A stretch of DNA of 64,000 nucleotides from Clostridia bacterium. Lineage in GTDB: Bacteria > Bacillota > Clostridia > Oscillospirales > CAG-382. The stretch is from the NCBI GenBank assembly GCA_017399965.1, contig JAFQAP010000016.1:144894-208893 (forward strand), given 5' to 3'. Positions 26,518 through 34,190 of the stretch are shown piece after piece (the stretch's first letter is position 1; each line of letters begins with the position of its first letter). The notes under the pieces are model-generated. The model did no database searches and had not been told where the DNA came from. It was given only the letters and a program-made list of their open reading frames with translations. The translations under genes were made by a program, and so were the position numbers.

Positions 26518-26869
26518 GGGGGCGTAAAGGTTTCGACGGGGATCTTGAGGCTTTGTAAGCGAGCAGAAGCGTGCGACTTCTTTAAAACGCATAATTTTTA
26601 AAAATAAACGCTAACAATAATTTAGCTATCGCTGCCTAACTTATGGCGGCCGTCATACCGAAGAGTACTGCGGCTTCGGTTATGGCGTGACACAGCAGTG
26701 AACATGAACACGGTCAAGCTTTGCCCCGTGTCAGGTATTAATGAAGCTACCGCTGTTTTCAGCGCGACGGTTCGCGGTTAACGGCGGGAAATCAATAAGC
26801 CGTATACGCTCGTAGAAAGCGGAGCGGATGGGTTTTCGGACAGGGGTTCGATTCCCCTCGCCTCCACCA
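26518..26869 (+). ncRNA. ssrA: Transfer-messenger RNA
   Basis: The 5' end GGGGGCG pairs with CGCCTCC at the 3' end to form a tRNA-like acceptor stem ending in encoded ACCA, and the T arm GGGGTTCGATTCCCC is present. The tag frame at 26610-26639 encodes ANNNLAIAA followed by TAA, so the full tag would be AANNNLAIAA. The usual proteolysis signal ends in ALAA; here the end is AIAA. Pseudoknot-forming repeats occupy the middle. The reading frame seen on the opposite strand here is spurious. Confidence 0.96.
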
Positions 26870-26871
26870 TG

Positions 26872-26907
26872 AAAAACGATAAGTTTCGACAGAAACTTGT
26901 CGTTTTT
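26872..26907 (+). terminator. Terminator of ssrA
   Basis: A 16-base-pair stem (26872-26887 with 26892-26907) with GACA loop, A-rich on the 5' side and TTTTT on the 3' side. Confidence 0.9.
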
Positions 26908-26910
26908 CAA

Positions 26911-27075
26911 TGATATCCGTTCCTTGCGGAACGGGTGATATATCTTCGATATGATATCCACCTTCGGTGGGTGATATATGCCTGCGGCATATGAAGGAAC
27001 GGATATTATATCATGCTTGCAAAGCAAGTATATCACACGGCTTGCCGTGTATCATATCGCGTCAGCGATATATCA
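26911..27075. repeat. Array of seven consecutive small hairpins
   Basis: Seven short perfect or near-perfect hairpins follow one another with TGATAT/ATCA-like spacers: 26917-26934, 26940-26952, 26958-26970, 26976-26992, 27014-27030, 27035-27050 and 27054-27071. Loops are two to four bases. A longer pair of arms, ATATCCGTTCCTT at 26913-26925 and AAGGAACGGATAT at 26994-27006, encloses the first four. No open frame with coding character is present. Confidence 0.9.
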
Positions 27076-27140
27076 TTATTTTTGCAGGAGTTCGAATTCA
27101 TACGTAAAAACAGAAAAATATCTTTTTTTGTATAAGAAAT

Positions 27141-27163
27141 GCCCCGCGTAATGCGGGGCTTTT
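27141..27163. terminator. Bidirectional terminator candidate
   Basis: GCCCCGC, loop GTAAT, GCGGGGC, then TTTT on the plus strand; the minus strand reads ATTTCTT after the stem, so it may also end the gene that stops at 27165. Confidence 0.75.
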
Positions 27164-27164
27164 G

Positions 27165-28634
27165 CTATGAATTCGTATTGCTTTTGGCTTTTCTTCGGCG
27201 CTCTTTAATTAATACCACGATAAGTGTGATAAACCCTCCGCAAAATATTAAAAGAACAAAAAACGGTATAGGTCCGCAGAATTGGAAAAGGAAAAAGAAT
27301 GCATCGCCTAAAAAGCCGAATATACTTTTGCTTTTCTCCGGAGATTCGGATTCTGATAAACAGAACACCAATTCGTTTTCGGGTAGACCATTAAAAGTAG
27401 CTGTATAACCGTTTTCTGTTTTTGTAAAGTCGGAAACAGTGCTGTCGGTGAGGTAAAACGGCGTGTTTATAACAACTTCAAGCAAACCGAAATCCGCCCA
27501 TTTTCTTGCAGGCGACAAAAGATACGTGTAAGTATAAACAAACGGCGTGTAGGTTCCGTCAATTTCCGGGTATATGGGTGCGGTTACGGAGTTTACCAGC
27601 CGTTCCCCCGGTTCAAGCGTAAGATCATATTCGTACCAACGGGTGAGATAATCGTCAAAGTGTGTATCAAAATAACCGTATCTTTCGCTGCTTATAACAT
27701 TATCTTTAAAAAAGCACACGGCTGCATTATACCAATCGTGGCGCATAATGCCCGAATCAGAATTGTAGTTTGCAAAGACGTATTCTTCAAATGTAATTTT
27801 CTGTGTTTTGTCTTTATTAAAGATAACTTCTCCGTCTACTTCATCTCCGTTAAAGCGTGTAAGCTGCCAATCAAAATCACCATCCGGAGCTTCGCCGATA
27901 AAGTATACTTCGATCGTACCGTCATCATCCGCGCCGATGCTGATTTTGCCTTTGTCTTCTGAAAATGAGAAACCGCCGTATCTGCTTTTTACATAAAAAA
28001 TGGTTTTAGTGTTGTCGCATTCAAACGTGGCGGTAATACGGACATTTTTCGGATTGCTTTCTTTGCAGTTTAAAGTATAAGAATAAAGCGTTACGGGAGT
28101 TTCAAAAGTCAGCAGTTCATCATCGATATATCCGTCTGAAAGTGAATTAAGACCATCTTCAATGGAAAACTCATACCAAGTTGAATTTGAATATGTATAA
28201 CGGGTTGTTTTGTCTATATGCGTACCGTTTACGGTAATATCGTACTTATCTGTGTCGATTATCGGGATATGCTTTCCGGAAGAATCATAAATATATGCGT
28301 AATTAGGAAGATTACCGTAAGGAAAAACCAATGTTGCGTTTACCGTGTAATCTGTAGGATTATAAAAATAATACTCCGCCGTAACTTTACCGTCGTATTG
28401 TAAAAAAGATTCGGCGTTTTCATAATCATTTTTCGGGATTTCGTTAAGATCAAATGAAAGATATTCTTTTTCAACGATTAAAGGGCACTCGCCTTCCGTT
28501 ATAAAAATTCCGGAGGCTGTTACTCCGCTCCAGTATCGCGGTGCAGAATTTGCACTACCGGAAATAGGGAAACAGAGCAATATAACGACTATTGAAAGAA
28601 AAACGGAAAACAGCTTAATTGTTCTGTACTTCAT
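27165..28634 (-). CDS. Secreted, C-terminally membrane-anchored protein of unknown function (489 aa)
   Basis: A signal peptide spans residues 1-30 (hydrophobic FSVFLSIVVILLCFPISGSA), and a C-terminal hydrophobic segment (about 450-478) followed by KERRRKAKSNTNS anchors it with a short cytoplasmic tail. The large extracellular part is beta-rich, with aromatic strands such as TAEYYFYNPTDYTVNATLVF. I do not recognise a named domain. The ATG at 28634 has AAAGGAG 13 bases upstream, a rather long spacing. Its leader contains a promoter and a strong terminator (28687-28810), suggesting control by attenuation. Confidence 0.8.
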   Translation of the reverse strand: MKYRTIKLFSVFLSIVVILLCFPISGSANSAPRYWSGVTASGIFITEGECPLIVEKEYLSFDLNEIPKNDYENAESFLQYDGKVTAEYYFYNPTDYTVNATLVFPYGNLPNYAYIYDSSGKHIPIIDTDKYDITVNGTHIDKTTRYTYSNSTWYEFSIEDGLNSLSDGYIDDELLTFETPVTLYSYTLNCKESNPKNVRITATFECDNTKTIFYVKSRYGGFSFSEDKGKISIGADDDGTIEVYFIGEAPDGDFDWQLTRFNGDEVDGEVIFNKDKTQKITFEEYVFANYNSDSGIMRHDWYNAAVCFFKDNVISSERYGYFDTHFDDYLTRWYEYDLTLEPGERLVNSVTAPIYPEIDGTYTPFVYTYTYLLSPARKWADFGLLEVVINTPFYLTDSTVSDFTKTENGYTATFNGLPENELVFCLSESESPEKSKSIFGFLGDAFFFLFQFCGPIPFFVLLIFCGGFITLIVVLIKERRRKAKSNTNS

Positions 28635-28685
28635 AATGTTAAAGAAACTCCTTTCGACAACGTTAATATGATAACCACACAAAAA

Positions 28686-28776
28686 AAACACAGACTTATC
28701 CGCAAAAGTACGGAGTCTGTGTTACGGCTTCGTTTTTACAGCGAAGAGATTATTAATTGAAAACTCCGCTTTGTGT
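28686..28776 (-). ncRNA. Candidate small RNA or attenuator leader (about 90 nt)
   Basis: The interval runs from the predicted start of the promoter at 28782-28810 to the T-run of the terminator. A 5' stem AGCGGAG/CTCTTCGCT is possible, and CGGAGT near the 5' end is complementary to ACTCCG in the terminator's 5' arm, which could act as an antiterminator. An 11-codon frame with GGAG before ATT, ending at TAA just ahead of the terminator, is seen but ATT starts are rare. Confidence 0.5.
28687..28723 (-). terminator. Terminator inside the leader of the 28634 gene
   Basis: AACACAGACT (28687-28696) pairs with AGTCTGTGTT (28714-28723), with an inner CCG/CGG pair, and eight Ts follow on the minus strand. 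It lies between a consensus promoter and the gene. Confidence 0.85.
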
Positions 28777-28781
28777 TATTT

Positions 28782-28810
28782 ATTATATCACGTTCAAATA
28801 CATTTGTCAA
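28782..28810 (-). promoter_or_regulatory. Perfect consensus promoter
   Basis: TTGACA (28805-28810), a 17-base spacer and TATAAT (28782-28787) on the minus strand. Confidence 0.9.
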
Positions 28811-28819
28811 CACACAAAA

Positions 28820-28842
28820 AGGCAGAAGATAATCTTCTGCCT
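28820..28842 (-). terminator. Terminator of the acyltransferase gene
   Basis: AGGCAGAAGA and TCTTCTGCCT form a stem with TAA loop, followed by TTTTTG on the minus strand. Confidence 0.9.
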
Positions 28843-28851
28843 GAAATTTTA

Positions 28852-29676
28852 TTAAATAGTCTTTTTGTAATTGTTAATATTTTGATCCTCGTTGTATGTA
28901 GGATCGCCCGGGTTAATACCGTTCATAACCTGCATAACGTGGTATGCCTGCTTATGTAAAACATCGGTCGCATCTTTGGGCGGGAGAGATTGATCAGGAA
29001 ACAGCGGCTCGCCGATATGAAGATCCGCACAGGGATTTTTGGAGAAAAGTCTGCCTATCCCCTTTCGTTCACGGAAAGAAATGGACATAGGGATAACAGG
29101 CTTGTTGTGAGAAACAGCGTACTGGAAAACCGCCTTTTTTAAAGGACGGATATCGGGATAATAAAACCACATTGAACCTTCCGGGAAAAAGTGGATCCAT
29201 TTTCCGTCTGCCAAGCCTTTATTAAGTGCTCTGTTGAATTTCGCAAGAGCACGGAAATTATGGGTGGGAACGGGCATACCGCCTACCCAGCGGATAAGCG
29301 GTCCGTTGGGACCTTCAAAATTTGTTTTCCACGCGGGAAAATACTGCATATGAGGGCGGATAGCCTTTAGCACGCATAGATAATCCCACATAAAAACGTG
29401 GTTGCATATAGTTATTGCCCCGTCTTTGTATGCGGCTTTGTGCTTTTTGTAGTTTTCCTTACCATATATTCTTAACCCGTGGCGTATGGTAACAACAGGA
29501 AACACAACGGTATTTAACAAAGCAAACAGAACACCCCTCTTGAATTTGTTGAACGGCGTTTCGTCAAGATAATTATAATTCTCGTCAAAATTCGTATCCC
29601 GAAGGTGTTTTACGGTGATCATATGCTCATCGGACTTTTCGGGATATTCATAATCAAGGTCGTGTCTGTAATACAT
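28852..29676 (-). CDS. 1-acyl-sn-glycerol-3-phosphate acyltransferase family (PlsC/LPLAT)
   Basis: The 274-residue protein has the acyltransferase motif I NHVFMWD (HxxxxD) and motif III FPEGS, which define glycerolipid acyltransferases that use acyl-ACP or acyl-CoA. A hydrophobic stretch near residues 55-75 probably associates with the membrane. The ATG at 29676 follows GGAGATTTTTG; an upstream ATG at 29691 lacks a site. A longer N-terminal tail (RHDLDYEYPEKSDEHM) precedes the domain. The exact lipid substrate is not determinable. Confidence 0.9.
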   Translation of the reverse strand: MYYRHDLDYEYPEKSDEHMITVKHLRDTNFDENYNYLDETPFNKFKRGVLFALLNTVVFPVVTIRHGLRIYGKENYKKHKAAYKDGAITICNHVFMWDYLCVLKAIRPHMQYFPAWKTNFEGPNGPLIRWVGGMPVPTHNFRALAKFNRALNKGLADGKWIHFFPEGSMWFYYPDIRPLKKAVFQYAVSHNKPVIPMSISFRERKGIGRLFSKNPCADLHIGEPLFPDQSLPPKDATDVLHKQAYHVMQVMNGINPGDPTYNEDQNINNYKKTI

Positions 29677-29703
29677 CAAAAATCTCCGCATACAATTTTT
29701 AAT

Positions 29704-29732
29704 ATGATATCATATTTATCTGTAAAATTCAA
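29704..29732 (-). promoter_or_regulatory. Promoter of the acyltransferase gene
   Basis: TTGAAT (29727-29732) and TATCAT (29704-29709), spacer 17, minus strand. Confidence 0.65.
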
Positions 29733-29763
29733 CACGTTTTTTGAATTTTTGAGCATATTAATC

Positions 29764-29792
29764 TTGACTGCCATAAACGAATATGGTACAAT
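29764..29792 (+). promoter_or_regulatory. Promoter of the lipoprotein gene at 29875
   Basis: TTGACT (29764-29769), 17 bases, TACAAT (29787-29792). Confidence 0.75.
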
Positions 29793-29874
29793 ATATAGAC
29801 AAGATAATATGATATAACATCTATATCTTTGAAAAATAGCGTTTTTCTTACTATTCAAGGTTACGAGGTCTTTT

Positions 29875-31188
29875 ATGAAAGATTTTAAATATATTTTGCT
29901 TTGTTTTACGTTGGTTTTACTGTTGCTTGCCGCTTGCGATACCACGAGCAATACTTCTTCACCCGTTTCGGATACCGAAAGCGATGCTTTTGAGGAAATT
30001 TCTACGGAGGATGGTGTTTCGGAGCCTGACGTTTCATCTTCCGAAGAAGTATGTGAATATTTGGTTTACGTGGTTGACGGTACCGGAAATCCGGTTGAGG
30101 ATGTTAACGTTCTTCTTTCCGGCGGCGTATTTCAGGCTTTCACTACCACAAACAGCAAAGGAATTGCTAAATTTACCGTAAAAAAAGCCGAATACAAAGT
30201 AGAAATTAATTTTTCCGATAAATATTACTGCGTTCGTAATGAATACAACTTAACCGAAGAAGAAACTTCTGTTACGTTTACTCTTATAAAGAAAAATGGT
30301 GCTTCGGGTCAGCTGCAGGCTTACTCCCCTTCCAATGATTTCGTTGAATACGATTATTATGAGGTAAACGAGGGACTGTATTTTGCTCCCGTTACGGGCG
30401 GTGAAATGACATATTTTCTGTTTGTTCCCGCCCTTCCCGGCACATATGAGATATATGCGGAAGCCGATACGGAAACAGAGATAGGATTTTACGGTTCTCT
30501 TTTCCTTGTTCTGCAGGATACTCTGTATGAGCCCGTGGACGGTAAGATAAAATTTGATATTCATGATTACAATATCGGCTCCACAAAGGATACCACCACA
30601 TCTTACGTTATAGGTGTAAAGGCTAAAAACGGCGGTGATACAAATTGTATTTTGCACGTTGACCGCACCGGTGAACCTTCTTGGTCAATTGAAGACGAAC
30701 CGTGGCAGGATGCAGTTGCAAACGAAAAATATCTTGTTAAATATAATGGTGAAAAAAATAAAACTCTTGTAAATATCGATGTTATACAAGAACCTGTCGT
30801 TGTTATTAACCAAGAGGACGGATATTACCACCTCGGTTCCGAAGACGGACCTCTGGTTTTGGTACGCATTGATTCTGATATAGATTATCTTTACGCTTCT
30901 TTAGCGGATATTTGCGATACCAGTACCTTTGGCGCATATTTTTACGATGATGACGGCAACTTCGAATACAGAGAACGTTACAACGATCTCGTTTACCAAT
31001 ATAAAGAGATATGCGATGATAACGGTGTTTGTCCTCTTAACCCCCAGCTTGCCGAGATGATTAAGAATGTAGGCGAATATAAACAGTGGTGGTCTTCTCC
31101 CGAATCTTACGACTATATTTTCGGCGACAAACCCGTTTACCAATATCAGGATTATGCATGGCTGTTTTGCTGCTGCTATTACGAGTAA
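29875..31188 (+). CDS. Surface lipoprotein with a carboxypeptidase-regulatory-like beta domain
   Basis: The 437-residue protein has a lipobox LLLLAAC at about residue 20, a Ser/Glu/Asp/Val-rich linker and a Cna-B/carboxypeptidase-regulatory-like domain (VDGTGNPVEDVNVLLSG then TTTNSKGIAKFTVKKAEY). The remaining beta-rich region and C-terminal domain ending CCCYYE are not recognised. The GNPVxxVxV/NxxGxAxF pattern is typical of prealbumin-like modules that build stalks on Gram-positive surfaces. It is a single-gene unit with promoter and terminator. Confidence 0.8.
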   Translation: MKDFKYILLCFTLVLLLLAACDTTSNTSSPVSDTESDAFEEISTEDGVSEPDVSSSEEVCEYLVYVVDGTGNPVEDVNVLLSGGVFQAFTTTNSKGIAKFTVKKAEYKVEINFSDKYYCVRNEYNLTEEETSVTFTLIKKNGASGQLQAYSPSNDFVEYDYYEVNEGLYFAPVTGGEMTYFLFVPALPGTYEIYAEADTETEIGFYGSLFLVLQDTLYEPVDGKIKFDIHDYNIGSTKDTTTSYVIGVKAKNGGDTNCILHVDRTGEPSWSIEDEPWQDAVANEKYLVKYNGEKNKTLVNIDVIQEPVVVINQEDGYYHLGSEDGPLVLVRIDSDIDYLYASLADICDTSTFGAYFYDDDGNFEYRERYNDLVYQYKEICDDNGVCPLNPQLAEMIKNVGEYKQWWSSPESYDYIFGDKPVYQYQDYAWLFCCCYYE

Positions 31189-31201
31189 TAAATTAAATGC
31201 A

Positions 31202-31229
31202 AAGAGAGACGTTTTAAAGCGTCTCTCTT
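31202..31229. terminator. Bidirectional terminator shared by convergent genes
   Basis: AAGAGAGACG and CGTCTCTCTT form a 10-base-pair stem. The last codons and stop of the minus-strand regulator lie inside the stem. Confidence 0.85.
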
Positions 31230-32359
31230 AACTTTTTGTATCGCGGAATATTATTTAAGCATTCAAAGCAAGGATTAAAAATTATATCTTTTGCTGCTTT
31301 TACTGGGTCCTTGTAGACCGCGGTTCCTTCATAACCGTACGAAAAACTGTATTTTTTTAACAAAGGTGAATTGAGTATGTTTGTTCGGTTGTAGTGCTTT
31401 GCTTGTTTTTTAAAATAATCCACGCATTCTTCGAGCAAATCTACGGCTTCTTCAAAACGGTTTAGTTTCACAAGGCAATATGCGGGGAACAGATAAAGGG
31501 GGTAACCTTTATCGTGAAAAGGAGGAATGTACTCGTCATTACGGTAAACCGACGAAATAAGAGCTTTTACAGTTTGGTAGCAGTATAGAGCTTCTTCGTA
31601 TTGTTCTCTTTCTCTGTAAAGATTTGCAAGCATAATAATCTGATGTCCCAACGCCTCTAAAAGATGTTTAATATTTGTACAGTGAAGGGTTTGCTGTTTT
31701 TCTTTATCTCCCGCCTTCCACATCAGATCAGCCATGCGTATATCACGTGTGTTTGAGATATTGTTTGGAAAGCTTTCTGTAATCTCCGATGCAAGGTTCC
31801 AGCGGCTTTGCTGCGCATAAAGATCGGTTAAGCTTCGTTTTGCGCACAGAATATCATTAATATCGTTAGAATACTTAATAACCAGTTCTGCCCAGGAGAT
31901 CCGTTGACGAATTAAGCTGTCTACTCCGTCTTTGCCGATCAAATCTATAATTTCTTCACTGTTACATTCGACAAGCATCTCCGAAAAACAGAATGCGTTA
32001 CACAGTATGGTTGAATTACCCGGAAAACGGCGAATGGCATCACGGTACATTTCGATAATTTTAAGTCCCGTTTCCGCTTCGTCTTCCGGTTTTACGTTTT
32101 CTTGCATTTTAAAGATCTCATCAAGTGCTTTTTCCGCTTCCTCAATTTTGTTGCCGTTATTAATTCCGAACAAAACATCTGCTGAAACTCCGAAAAGATT
32201 TGCCAGTGGGACGACATTTGAGATATCCGGCATACCGATATTGTTTTCCCATTTAGAAACTGCGGCTGAAGAAATGTTAAGCTGTTCCGCAAGGGCTTCT
32301 TGTGTTAATCCCCTTTCTTTACGCAATTTTTTTATTATATCACCTATGGTTTCTCTCAT
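31214..32359 (-). CDS. XRE-family regulator with helical/TPR-like C-terminal domain
   Basis: An N-terminal Cro/CI-type helix-turn-helix (residues 5-60; TQEALAEQLNISSAAVSKWE) is joined to about 310 residues of helical sequence with TPR-like pairs (LANLYREREQYEEALYCYQTV). Such layouts resemble quorum or peptide-sensing regulators (Rgg/PlcR class), but no peptide gene is identified nearby. The ATG at 32359 follows GGAGGTAATT. It is divergent from a second, related regulator 187 bases away, which suggests a common control region. Confidence 0.88.
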   Translation of the reverse strand: MRETIGDIIKKLRKERGLTQEALAEQLNISSAAVSKWENNIGMPDISNVVPLANLFGVSADVLFGINNGNKIEEAEKALDEIFKMQENVKPEDEAETGLKIIEMYRDAIRRFPGNSTILCNAFCFSEMLVECNSEEIIDLIGKDGVDSLIRQRISWAELVIKYSNDINDILCAKRSLTDLYAQQSRWNLASEITESFPNNISNTRDIRMADLMWKAGDKEKQQTLHCTNIKHLLEALGHQIIMLANLYREREQYEEALYCYQTVKALISSVYRNDEYIPPFHDKGYPLYLFPAYCLVKLNRFEEAVDLLEECVDYFKKQAKHYNRTNILNSPLLKKYSFSYGYEGTAVYKDPVKAAKDIIFNPCFECLNNIPRYKKLRETL

Positions 32360-32387
32360 AATTACCTCCATATTTTTATTACTTTGA

Positions 32388-32393
32388 CATTAT
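32388..32393 (-). promoter_or_regulatory. Extended -10 element of the minus-strand XRE gene
   Basis: Minus strand TGTTATAAT gives an extended -10; no good -35 is visible. Confidence 0.5.
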
Positions 32394-32460
32394 AACAAAA
32401 CTTTTTGCACATTTGAAGCGATAGACCGTATGTTTTGATTTAACTGTAGGTTGAATTATT

Positions 32461-32504
32461 ATCACCTATGTTTCCATTGCATTTAATTATGCCGGTGATA
32501 TAAT
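32461..32504 (+). promoter_or_regulatory. Extended -10 promoter and inverted repeat before the plus-strand XRE gene
   Basis: TGATATAAT (to 32504) is an extended -10. ATCACC at 32461-32466 and GGTGAT at 32494-32499 are inverted arms flanking the expected -35 area and could be an operator. Confidence 0.5.
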
Positions 32505-32546
32505 AGTATTGTAAACGGTCCGTTAAAATATTTTGAGGTGAATACA

Positions 32547-33614
32547 ATGGAATTGAATATTGGAACAAATATAAAACGTTTGCGTATCGCAAAAGGTCTT
32601 ACCCAAGAACAGCTTGCAGACCTATTATGTGTTTCTCACGCGGCTGTTAGCAAATGGGAGCTTAAGGTGACCTATCCCGACATTACTATGCTTTTTCCAC
32701 TTGCGCATATATTCAATGTAAGCATCGACCATCTTATTGGTTATGATGAAGAAAAAGCAAATGCCGAGATCGACGAAATAGTAAACGAATATCATAAGCT
32801 CGGCGTTATCGGAGATTTCGACAAACAGCGTGAGCTTATAAGAGCCGCAGGAATTAAATATCCCTATGATTACCGAATTATGGTAAGGCGAATGTGGATT
32901 GTTGCCGGCGGAAGGGCGGGAAATGATGTAAAGCGCTTGCAAGAAAATAAGGATGAGCTAAACGAGATTAGTGATTGTATTTTATCGGGCTGCACTCAGG
33001 ATTCCATACGTGCAGATGCTGTGGATATGAAAGCAAAGTTATTGCATGCGAACGGAAAAACGGATGAAGCAATTGCGCTTTTATCAACACTTTCCTCTTG
33101 GCATTCGAAAATAATGATCGAGCAGTTGTTTGAAAAAGACACAGAAGAATTCCGTTTTTGGAACAAGCGAAATTGCTACGGTATGCTCGATGTGGCGGCA
33201 ATAAAGCTTGCACGGACGATCCGTTTTGACAACACGCTGACAGTTAAAGAAAAAATCGCCCGTATCGAACCTATGGGCGAAACCTTTTATGAAATGAGCA
33301 AAAGGAAGGATATGGGCGCTTTCTGTATTTGCGAAAAGGCAGTATACGCAATACTTGCCGGTATGCTTACTGCAGAAAATGCTTCGATAGACGAAATTAT
33401 AAGGATAAGAAACAAAGAGTTTTGCGCTATGAAACGGATTATGAATTTGGCGCAGACGGACGAAGTGTTACAAGCGGTCATTGAAAGCACCTATAAGACG
33501 CAAGATATTATTGCTTTTGAATCACACCGATTACTGAGCTCCCCGCATCCGCAGTTTACTGCCTTAAGGGAGTTCCCCGAATACGTTGATATGTTAAACA
33601 AGTGGGCAGAATAA
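32547..33614 (+). CDS. XRE-family regulator with helical C-terminal domain
   Basis: The helix-turn-helix occupies residues 5-60 (TQEQLADLLCVSHAAVSKWE), followed by about 290 residues of helical sequence. It is a structural cousin of the divergent regulator at 31214 but with low similarity outside the DNA-binding domain. GAGGTG six bases before the ATG at 32547 sets the start; the GTG at 32538 overlaps that site. It ends at a terminator shared with bcp. Confidence 0.88.
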   Translation: MELNIGTNIKRLRIAKGLTQEQLADLLCVSHAAVSKWELKVTYPDITMLFPLAHIFNVSIDHLIGYDEEKANAEIDEIVNEYHKLGVIGDFDKQRELIRAAGIKYPYDYRIMVRRMWIVAGGRAGNDVKRLQENKDELNEISDCILSGCTQDSIRADAVDMKAKLLHANGKTDEAIALLSTLSSWHSKIMIEQLFEKDTEEFRFWNKRNCYGMLDVAAIKLARTIRFDNTLTVKEKIARIEPMGETFYEMSKRKDMGAFCICEKAVYAILAGMLTAENASIDEIIRIRNKEFCAMKRIMNLAQTDEVLQAVIESTYKTQDIIAFESHRLLSSPHPQFTALREFPEYVDMLNKWAE

Positions 33615-33629
33615 CATAACTAAGCAAAA

Positions 33630-33651
33630 ACGGCGCTATAAAAAGCGCCGT
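33630..33651. terminator. Bidirectional terminator
   Basis: ACGGCGCT, loop ATAAAA, AGCGCCGT, with AATTTTA on the plus side and TTTTTGC on the minus side. Confidence 0.85.
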
Positions 33652-33655
33652 AATT

Positions 33656-34114
33656 TTATTTAACGAGATATTCGAGTATTTCCATAGCGTTTGTGTCCGG
33701 TTTAACTTTGGGCATGATCTTTTCGATATTGCCGTTTTCATCTATAATAAACGTGGTGCGTACTACGCCCATGCCCACTTTACCGCACATTTTCTTTTCC
33801 TGCCATACGTCGTAGGCTTTTATTGCCACGAGCTCCGGATCGGAAAGCAAAACAAAGGGAAGCGAATATTTTTCCGCAAACTTTTTGTGGGAAGAAACGC
33901 TATCCTTGCTGATACCGATAACTGCGATATTATTTGTTTTAAAGTCTTCGTATGCACTTGCAAAAGCGCAGGCCTGCCTTGTGCAACCGGGCGTATTATC
34001 CTTGGGGTAAAAGTACAAAACTATCTTTTTACCGAGAAAATCTGATAAAGAAACGTTATTTCCTTCTTTATCAATCAGTGTAAAGTCCGGTGCTTTTGTA
34101 CCAATGGTTAACAT
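33656..34114 (-). CDS. bcp: Thioredoxin-dependent thiol peroxidase (Bcp/PrxQ)
   Basis: This 152-residue peroxiredoxin reduces peroxides. It has the peroxidatic cysteine in TPGCTRQAC (C44) and the resolving cysteine five residues later (C49), the arrangement of the Bcp/PrxQ subfamily. YFYPKDNTPGCT and VRTTFIIDENG are family motifs. It is a soluble cytoplasmic enzyme, fitting oxygen defence in an anaerobe. Confidence 0.95.
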   Translation of the reverse strand: MLTIGTKAPDFTLIDKEGNNVSLSDFLGKKIVLYFYPKDNTPGCTRQACAFASAYEDFKTNNIAVIGISKDSVSSHKKFAEKYSLPFVLLSDPELVAIKAYDVWQEKKMCGKVGMGVVRTTFIIDENGNIEKIMPKVKPDTNAMEILEYLVK

Positions 34115-34133
34115 ATAAATTCTCCTTTGATTC

Positions 34134-34162
34134 TTGACTTAAATATATAATTTTGGTAAAAT
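34134..34162 (+). promoter_or_regulatory. Promoter of the sugar isomerase gene
   Basis: TTGACT (34134-34139), 17 bases, TAAAAT (34157-34162). Confidence 0.7.
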
Positions 34163-34190
34163 TATAAAAACAAATAAACGAGGTGCACCT

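Noticed and set aside
26731..27036. 101-codon frame on the minus strand across ssrA and the hairpin array
   Set aside because: It reads antisense through tmRNA; the recurring GEGNRTPVRK-type translation is a known artefact of tmRNA/tRNA 3' ends.
26911..27075. CRISPR array
   Set aside because: Units are palindromic and differ from each other; there are no identical repeats of 24-40 bases with unique spacers and no cas genes.
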